A stretch of 64,000 nt of DNA from Diatrype stigma (lineage: Eukaryota; Ascomycota; Sordariomycetes; Xylariales; Diatrypaceae), in the NCBI GenBank assembly GCA_022225965.2, contig JAKJXP020000081.1, forward strand, positions 62,001 to 126,000. Direction: 5' to 3'. A program made the translations under genes and the position numbers. Shown here one piece after another: positions 57,711 through 64,000 of the stretch. The stretch's first letter is position 1, and each line of letters starts with the position of its first letter. Below the pieces are notes generated by a model. That model worked only from the letters and a program-made list of their open reading frames with translations, made no database searches and was not told the origin of the DNA.

Positions 57711-59614
57711 CCTACACGTTAATGCTTGAAATAATGCTAACGCGGGCCCATCGGAATTACCTATTATATACACGATAATTTCGAATATAACAATCCGGGA
57801 ATATAAATAATAATAACTTAGCCACATTTATAACCTACGTTATATAAGGGTTTTAACGTAATAAATTTTAAGGCTTTTAATGCCTTTAATTATTAAATTT
57901 ATTATTAATTGCCTTATTTAATAGCTTATAGCTTTTTCATTTTTTAATAAAACCAGCTATAACCGTTAAGGCATAAATCTAATTAATTTTAATAACAGGA
58001 AAGAAAATAACGCTTTTTAAGTTGCTGTAATGGCTTTAATTAATTTCCTATGGATTACTTCCGGGCGGTTCTTTTTAATTTACCGCTTTATTTACGGCCA
58101 TACATTCTCGATAAGGTTTAAGTCGGGGCTTTTGGCTAAAAATTTTACGAATCTTTCTGCAATCCCGTATTTTTCGAGCCATTCGCAAGTAACGCGAAAA
58201 GCGTAAGCAAAGGCGTTATTCTAAATAATTATTCCTTAGAAATAATTAACAGCCTATTACGCGATTAAGGGCAGAATTCGTTCTTAATAAGTAATAAAGG
58301 TAATTATGTTCCAACTTTTCTTTTAAATTTAACAGGAACCCTTGCTTTTTCTTATAAAATTCCTTTAAAACATTTATTTATGCCGTCGGTATTTGGAGCT
58401 TACAAAGGGGCTAGCCGTTTTTCCGGGCAAAAAAATAACGAACTTCTTATAAGCCGAAATACCGTTAATCCACGTTTTATTAATTTATAGCCAGCTTTCT
58501 TAATTTTCAGGCGTTAAGTGCTGGAATTTTAAGGCGAATTTTATTCGTACCTAACGTTAAACGGAAATAAGAAAAATCTTCGTAAATTAAAAGGCGCGGA
58601 AAATACCTATTTCCGTTAAGGCGCGGATAATAATGCGTTAATCGTAATTTTCGAGCGCTGAAATAATCTAATTAAGCCTTTCTTAAAGGATTTAACGGCG
58701 AAAAGGAATAAAGCCGATATAAAACTTTACGATTGCTTTACGGGCGACCTTCGGAATAATAATATGCCGCCCGCGGAAGCCGAAGTCGGAACTTAAGCGA
58801 ATAATTATTGCGTAATAAACTTGACGCCTGGTAATACCGATTTTGCGTTCGATTTTTTTAACGGGCATTTAAGTATCGTAATAAAAGCACTTCATCCGGA
58901 AACGTTATTTAAAAGTTATATTAGGGGCTATTAGGCCTTTCGGAAAACGGAAGCCCCAACGGCGGGGCCTTAAATGGTAATATCCATTCATTATTTCGAA
59001 ATCTGATTGGTTAGAATTTTTAGATTTTACATCGTAAGGAAAAATGAGAGCTTTGGAACCTTTTTTTTCGGGCTGCTTTAATATGCTTCCAGGCTGTTTA
59101 AATATCGATATTTGCTTAAAAAATTCGGCTTGCGAGGATTTATTTTTAGGACCGACTAAAGCGATAAAGGAGCTATTAACGGTATTAAACGACGCGTTAA
59201 TAGGTATATTTAATGCTATAAGGTCGATAATTTCGATAAGAAGCTTTTCATAAAACTTTCGTTAACGCAGCCATGAAAAAATTCGAGGCATTTTGAAATA
59301 AGTAATATGGAATATCGTAAAAAAACGAATATATAAATAAAAATCGTAGCTTTAAAATAATTGTAATACTTTAAACTGTTATAATAAAATGGTTAGCTTA
59401 ATTATTCTTAAAAAAGAAAGGTATATATATTGCAAATTTGCTAGGATTAATATAACCTGGTATTAAATAAAACCGAAAGGCTTAATAGTGGCGTTTAAAA
59501 AGTTATATCAAACCAGGTTCTTTTCGGAAAAAAAAAAGATGTAAATCTTTTTTATAACTGCTGTTATAACCGTTACGGTTTCGGCTAACAATATTACAAG
59601 CATTAACGTATAGG
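57711..59614 (-). mobile_element. Tc1/mariner-type DNA transposon, degraded by RIP
   Basis: 1904 bp bounded by inverted repeats of about 33 bp (left CCTACACGTTAATGCTTG..., right the complement with scattered changes) and flanked by TA (57709-57710 and 59615-59616). The interior is extremely AT-rich. CpG dinucleotides survive while CA/TG are rare, the signature of CpA-directed repeat-induced point mutation. A minus-strand transposase relic is recognisable inside (separate entry). Length and TA duplication fit fungal Tc1/mariner elements. Immediately to its right is a TAGG/CCTA-rich block (59646-59682) outside the target duplication. Confidence 0.92.
58010..58900 (-). pseudogene. Transposase pseudogene, DDE/Tc1-mariner family
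   Basis: Read on the minus strand, the N-terminal part shows a helix-turn-helix at about 58790-58865 (KKIERKIGITRRQVYYAI). The C-terminal part at about 58090-58230 gives ...EWLEKYGIAERFVKFLAK followed by SPDLNLIENVWP, the conserved DDE_3 motif carrying the third catalytic acid. The second catalytic Asp position, upstream in the usual DNA context, now reads Asn (AAT). In-frame stops (for example a TAG just before it and TAA after VWP) occur where Gln or Arg codons are expected, matching C-to-T changes. The gene cannot make an active enzyme. Confidence 0.88.
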
Positions 59615-59616
59615 TA

Positions 59617-60708
59617 TTATGTAAGCAGTGCTGCAGGCATTTCTGTAGGTAGGTAGGTACCTAGGAACCCTACCTAGGTAAGGCAGGAGGTATGTATGTA
59701 TATCGGGTATGTGTTGAGGGCTTTGAAATGACGCAAGGAGCACGTAATCAATATCCCGCGTGAGCTATATGTAACGCTCTCGCTGTATTTCTCGATTTTC
59801 ATTTTCCATTTCTCATTTTCCAATTTTCATTTTATGTTTTGGATCATTATGGAGCACATATCAACTGCCTACTACGTAGTAGGATACGAAATAGGTTGAG
59901 GGCGGTCCGTTTTTCACCTTGTTGTCCTTATCATAAACCCGTCCGAGATCTAGAGCCACAATTTCTCAGATTGAAATTGACACCGTCTTCACTAGTAACT
60001 AACGCTAGATCGGAAGCCCAATATAAAACGGACACGCTGGACACGCTGGACACCCTGACACGGAGCCGCTCCACCGGCTGTTGATAGGCAGAATAAGATA
60101 TAATTACTAGTACCTAATCTACCTGGTAGGCACGAACTATCTGAAACGGAATATCCAGTAGTTACGACATATACATGTAACTCACACTCACACTCACAAG
60201 CACACTCACATGAAGCCTACCTCTCTACGAGATATGCAGTACAGATGCTGTACCGGCCCCTTTCTCGACGGCTTGGTTGCATGGAGACGAGAATGCGCGG
60301 GAGCAATGGTGGCTTGAGGATGTAACGCCGTGCTGATTGGCGTACTTATACGAAGCTGATAGGCACATCGGAAGGATGATCCTTTCCCATCCTTGGCAGT
60401 CTTGGGTAACTACCACCTTACCTTAGTGTAACTAGTGATCCAACAACTGATGCGGCGGTTATCGAATGGACCCAGGCCGCCCAGGCCGCCCAGCCAGCCA
60501 GGAGTGCCGAGTGTTAGGCTGAGCCGTACTGCCGATTCCATGACGCGCGGTTCCCACTTCCCATCTTAAAGTCTCTAGATCTTCTTTGCTCATATAAGCC
60601 AAAAACAAACCTCGAGCAAGATGGACGGCGCAATTCCTTGACACCCTTTCTCTCTCAAATCTCCAGCATTCGTTTCGACTCGTCAGGGACTGCCTCCATC
60701 CTGTCCTC
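59617..60708. other. Intergenic region upstream of the esterase gene
   Basis: Contains a TAGG-repeat palindromic block (59646-59682), a run of TTTTCCATTT/CATTTTC repeats (about 59799-59835), a 9-bp GGACACGCT array (60030-60056), a CACACT run (about 60181-60213) and a short CCAGGCCGC repeat near 60472-60492. No gene. Confidence 0.5.
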
Positions 60709-61859
60709 ATGCATTTCGGCCGGCGCTTCGCCGTTCTTCTCACGAGCGCCGCCGCAGTCCGCGCGTCAGGCTGCGGATCGACGACGTCTGTGGAAACGGA
60801 CTCGCGCACCGAGGTGACTCTCCAGCATAGCGACAATCGAACGTACATCTATTGGCTTCCGCCAGGGTACGATGGCAGCACGCCAGCACCGCTCATCTTG
60901 TCTTTCCACGGCGCCGGCGCCAACGCCAAGCAGCAGGCGGACCTGGATCTCCTGACGACGTCGGACTTCAACACGGACCACATCGTGGTGTATCTGCAAT
61001 CCACTGAGACCGACAAGCAAGACCTATGGGAGGTCTCGCCTGAGGTCGATGTCGACGACGTCACATATACATTGGACGTTCTCGGCCTGGTCCAGGACGA
61101 TTTTTGCATAGATGACAGCAGGATCTACGCTACCGGGATGAGCCAAGGCGGAGGCATGGTCAATCTGCTAGCTTGCAATGAGACCACATCGAACCGTTTC
61201 GCCGCCTATTCGACTGTCTCCGGCGCATTCTATTATCCGGAGGACGACGGCGGCAAGTGCGATCCGGACAATGTCACGTTCACCTGCAGCCCAGGGCGGA
61301 AGCATATCCCCCTTTTGTCTTTCCAAGGAGGCGACGACACCGTGGTCGCTTACAAGGGAGGAAGTCGGAGGGGAGGCTGTCTCCCGAACGTCGGGCATTG
61401 GATCTCCCAATGGGCAATCCGAGATGGGCTAGACGCGGATCCGACGGATGAGGACAATATCACGAGCGCAGCGACGAAGTACATCTATGGCGATGGCGAC
61501 GACAAGGGGCTGGTAACGTTCGTGTACGATGGAAAGAACGTCGGTCATGTGTGGCCGGCTACCGACGAGGACGGAGACCATGGCACGGCCTCTTTCAATG
61601 CCAGTAGCATAATCATGGACTTCTTCAAAGACCAGCAACTGCCGTACGTATTTCATCGCTTATATCATTCGTACGCCACAGCTAACCAAACATCAGGGAG
61701 GAATATAGAACCACCAGCACGCCAACCAGCACCTCGTCGCCAACCAGCACAGCCGGTGGTTCTGACCCCACAGACACAGAGGGCAGTGCTTCTACCTTCA
61801 GAGCCTTCGATGCTACTAAGCTTTCAGGCATCTTCCTTATTTACGCCATTTTCATCTAG
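60709..61859 (+). CDS. Secreted esterase, PHB depolymerase/feruloyl esterase-like, probable GPI tail
   Basis: Join 60709-61643, 61697-61859, 365 aa. A signal peptide (about residues 1-19) precedes an alpha/beta-hydrolase domain of the LpqC/feruloyl esterase B type (CE1-like): oxyanion-region LSFHGAGAN, nucleophile Ser in GMSQGG (about 145), Asp in GGDD (about 208) and His in NVGHVWP (about 279). It would cleave esters such as ferulate linked to plant polysaccharide. The 53-nt terminal intron has a GTACGT donor, GCTAAC branch site and CAG acceptor. Splicing gives a Thr/Ser-rich linker and a hydrophobic end (LSGIFLIYAIFI), like a GPI signal. Without splicing the frame stays open to 61902 with a different, basic tail. 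No CBM1 module. Confidence 0.85.
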
Positions 61860-62365
61860 AGGCGCATCGAGAGCAATGATTTCATGGAATACGTCGGCGT
61901 AGCGTGCCATTACGCTTTTCCTCCTGCTTTGCTGTTATAGACATAATGAGTACCACCTACATTTCTATGAACAATATTCAGATCATACAATGTCGGTCAT
62001 ACTTAATCATGTACATAGATGTCATCATATGGGGTATAATCGATGGATAGACACGATAGAGGATATGAGTTCATGGGGGTTAGCGGCAATGCCCATCATC
62101 AGATTAGAACAATCACACGGGCAATTGATTTGATATCCATGCTTTGGGACATAGGTACCTACTTAGAAAAGTACGCAAGTTCGAAGGGTGGCAAGAAATC
62201 CCACGCTCCACATCGCATACCGACCGACCGACATTACTTGGGCAGCATAGGTAGTTTGGATTGCGAAGAGCCGCCCTCCCTCTCGCAAATACTTTGAGGC
62301 TAAACTGCCCTACCTCTTATTTCCTATGTCATACATCACCCACCCCGACTTTCCCTAGACACCAC
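61860..62365. other. Convergent intergenic region between two esterase genes
   Basis: About 500 bp between the stop codons of the rightward esterase and leftward tannase gene. No coding signal; both terminators should lie here. Confidence 0.5.
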
Positions 62366-64000
62366 CTACACCTCCTCACACCTCCAGCTCTCCGCCTCGT
62401 CCTGCGCGCCCCTCCCCTCGTCCCACACCGCCACGCGCGGGTACGCGCAGACCGGCCGCTGGCGGTACAGCGACACGACGGCCTGCCCGGCCGCGTCGGT
62501 GGTGACGTCGAACTCGGACGCGACGATCTGGTCCGGGGCGCGCGCGCGCTCCACCCACGCCACCAGCGCCAGCAGCGCGTCGTGGCGCGCGTCGTCGAAG
62601 CCCAGCGGCACCGACCAGCCGGCGTTGTACGGCGGCCACTGCGCCGCCTGCCCCGCCCCGCCCAGCATCCACGGCGCCCGCACCCCCGCCGCCGTGCCCC
62701 AGCAGTGGCCCATCCCGGGGATCTGGAAGTAGCGGAGGAAGCCGTCGAGGGCGCCGGTCGCCTCCTTCGTCCGCTCGTAGTACAGCGTCGTGTGCCGCAC
62801 GGGCACCACGCCGTCCGCGAGCCCGCCGTACAGGATCACCTTGTGCCCGTGCTCCCGGAAGCGGCGGCCGAGGTCGTACTGGTCCGCCGTCGCCGCCACG
62901 GCCGGCGGCGGCTCCTCTGAGCCGTCGTCGGCACCACCACCACTGCGGCCGCCTCCCGGGTACGAGTCCATGGGGTCGTCGACCACGCTGTCGTTGTACG
63001 CGGTGATGGGCCAGTCGGGGCCGTAGTTCAGGAAGTACCGCTCGAACTGCGCGTCGAAGTTCCGCCGCACGTTGTAGGCCTCGGGCGCGATCGGGAACAG
63101 GTACGACGTCCACTCCGCCTCGGAGCCGTGGGTGAGGCCGCTGTAGATCAGCGTCCCGTTCGCGGTGGTGTAGTCGCCGTACACTGCAATGTTTTCTTCG
63201 GGGTCAGAAATGATACATGGCTATAGTGAGCGAGGCCTAGAAGTTTCCTCCCCCCCTCTCTTTTCCCCTACGTTTTTACAAGGCGGGGAGGGGTTGAACT
63301 TCCGGAAGATGCTTACTCTTCCGCGCCGTGTCAATCTGCGGCTGCGTCCAGCAGCCATCATCACTTCCACTACCCGCCGCCGCCGTACCGCAGCGGATCT
63401 TCGTGAAATCGAACGCCTGCCGGCAGAGGTCCGGCGCGCTCACAATGTTGTCCCGCACGCCGTCGAGGTGATCGCATTGCGCGAGCACCTCGGCCTGCAG
63501 GCGCGTGAAGAGGCTCGGGTCGCTGAGGGCGTACGATGCGTTCTCGGGCAGGTTCCAGACGGCGAGCTTGGAAACCCATGGCATCAGGTGCTTGGTATCC
63601 CACGCCGGCGCGCCGATGAGCGCTCCGTCGAAGACGTCGGGGTCCCGCTGGATCTGCTTTAGTCCCTGCCTGCCCCCCGTCGAGCAGCCGCTGAAGTACG
63701 TGTAAGCGATGGGCGCGTCGTCGTAGTAGGCTTGGATCAGGCTTTTGCCAGATCTGATCGAGCCTTCCAGCGCCTCGTAGGCCCAGTTGCGCTTCTTCCT
63801 GTCCGTGTCTGCCCACGTCTGGTCTCCGGCCCCCGAGTTGTGCCCGGTATCGGTGGACAGGCTGGCCATGCCGCCGTACTTGGGACCCGGCCCCATGTCC
63901 AGCCAGTTGATCCCTCCCAGGAACGCATAGTTGCCGACCACCAGCAGCTTCGAGTTCCACGTGTCCGGTAGGAACATACCGAATCGGTAGTCTGCTGTCG
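62366..64000 (-). CDS. Tannase/feruloyl esterase family enzyme (5' end beyond the window)
   Basis: Partial: complement of join 62366-63183, 63317 to beyond 64000; the N-terminus is missing at the right edge, the frame being open to the last base. The tannase-family CS-D-HC arrangement is complete: nucleophile Ser in GCSTGGRQG, Asp in GGLADGVVP and His next to Cys in GMGHCWG, the two Cys forming the usual disulfide. Other landmarks are GGINWLDM, YFSGCSTGG, IGAPAWDT and GPDWPITAYN. The enzyme hydrolyses gallate or hydroxycinnamate esters. A disordered Gly/Asp/Pro insertion follows GPDWPI. The intron has a GTAAGC donor and GCAG acceptor. The 3' exon is extremely GC-rich, the 5' one less so. Confidence 0.92.

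Overview
The window reads as nuclear DNA of a filamentous ascomycete, most likely Sordariomycetes-like. Genes are interrupted by short GT-AG introns (about 50-90 nt) with CTAAC-type branch sites. The gene content includes a proteasome beta subunit, a STT4-type phosphatidylinositol 4-kinase, a YTH protein, secreted glycoside hydrolases and a tannase. AT-rich, stop-riddled transposon DNA in the repeats suggests repeat-induced point mutation (RIP). The species cannot be named from the sequence alone.

I support 18 protein-coding genes, with exon joins worked out by hand from splice signals and reading frame. Left part (1-19.6 kb): a cytochrome P450 (+), a NADH-cytochrome b5 reductase (-), a MYND zinc-finger protein (-), a secreted beta-propeller protein (-), a 180-bp solo LTR with a perfect target duplication, the STT4 PI4-kinase (-) and, divergent from it, proteasome beta-6/PRE7 (+). 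From 19.6 to 28.2 kb I find no credible gene, only short tandem repeats. Middle (28-46.5 kb): an RRM+YTH RNA-binding protein (+), an HSP20 chaperone (+), a GH17 glucanase (-), a single-pass membrane protein with a Cys-rich ectodomain and long low-complexity tail (-), a GH53 galactanase with a 15-nt microexon (-), a 631-bp MITE with 93-bp inverted repeats, and a small GPI-anchored-type DUF7707 protein (+). Right part (46.5-64 kb): an assembly gap followed by exactly 60 C, a putative amidoligase (+), a DUF7025-type AAA+ ATPase (-), an aldo/keto reductase (-), an acyl-CoA thioesterase (-), a RIP-degraded 1.9-kb Tc1/mariner element, a secreted PHB-depolymerase/feruloyl-esterase-like enzyme (+) and a tannase/feruloyl esterase running off the right edge (-).

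The genes do not form one pathway. Themes are plant-biomass and cell-wall hydrolysis (GH53, GH17, two esterases), housekeeping (STT4, PRE7, HSP20, MCR1, YTH) and orphan metabolism (P450, AKR, thioesterase, amidoligase). No secondary-metabolite core enzyme, defence system, CRISPR array or tRNA/rRNA gene was found. The most notable structural observations are three transposable-element remnants with identifiable target duplications, an esterase whose last intron decides between two different C-terminal tails, and several genes whose 3' portions switch abruptly to very GC-rich codon usage.
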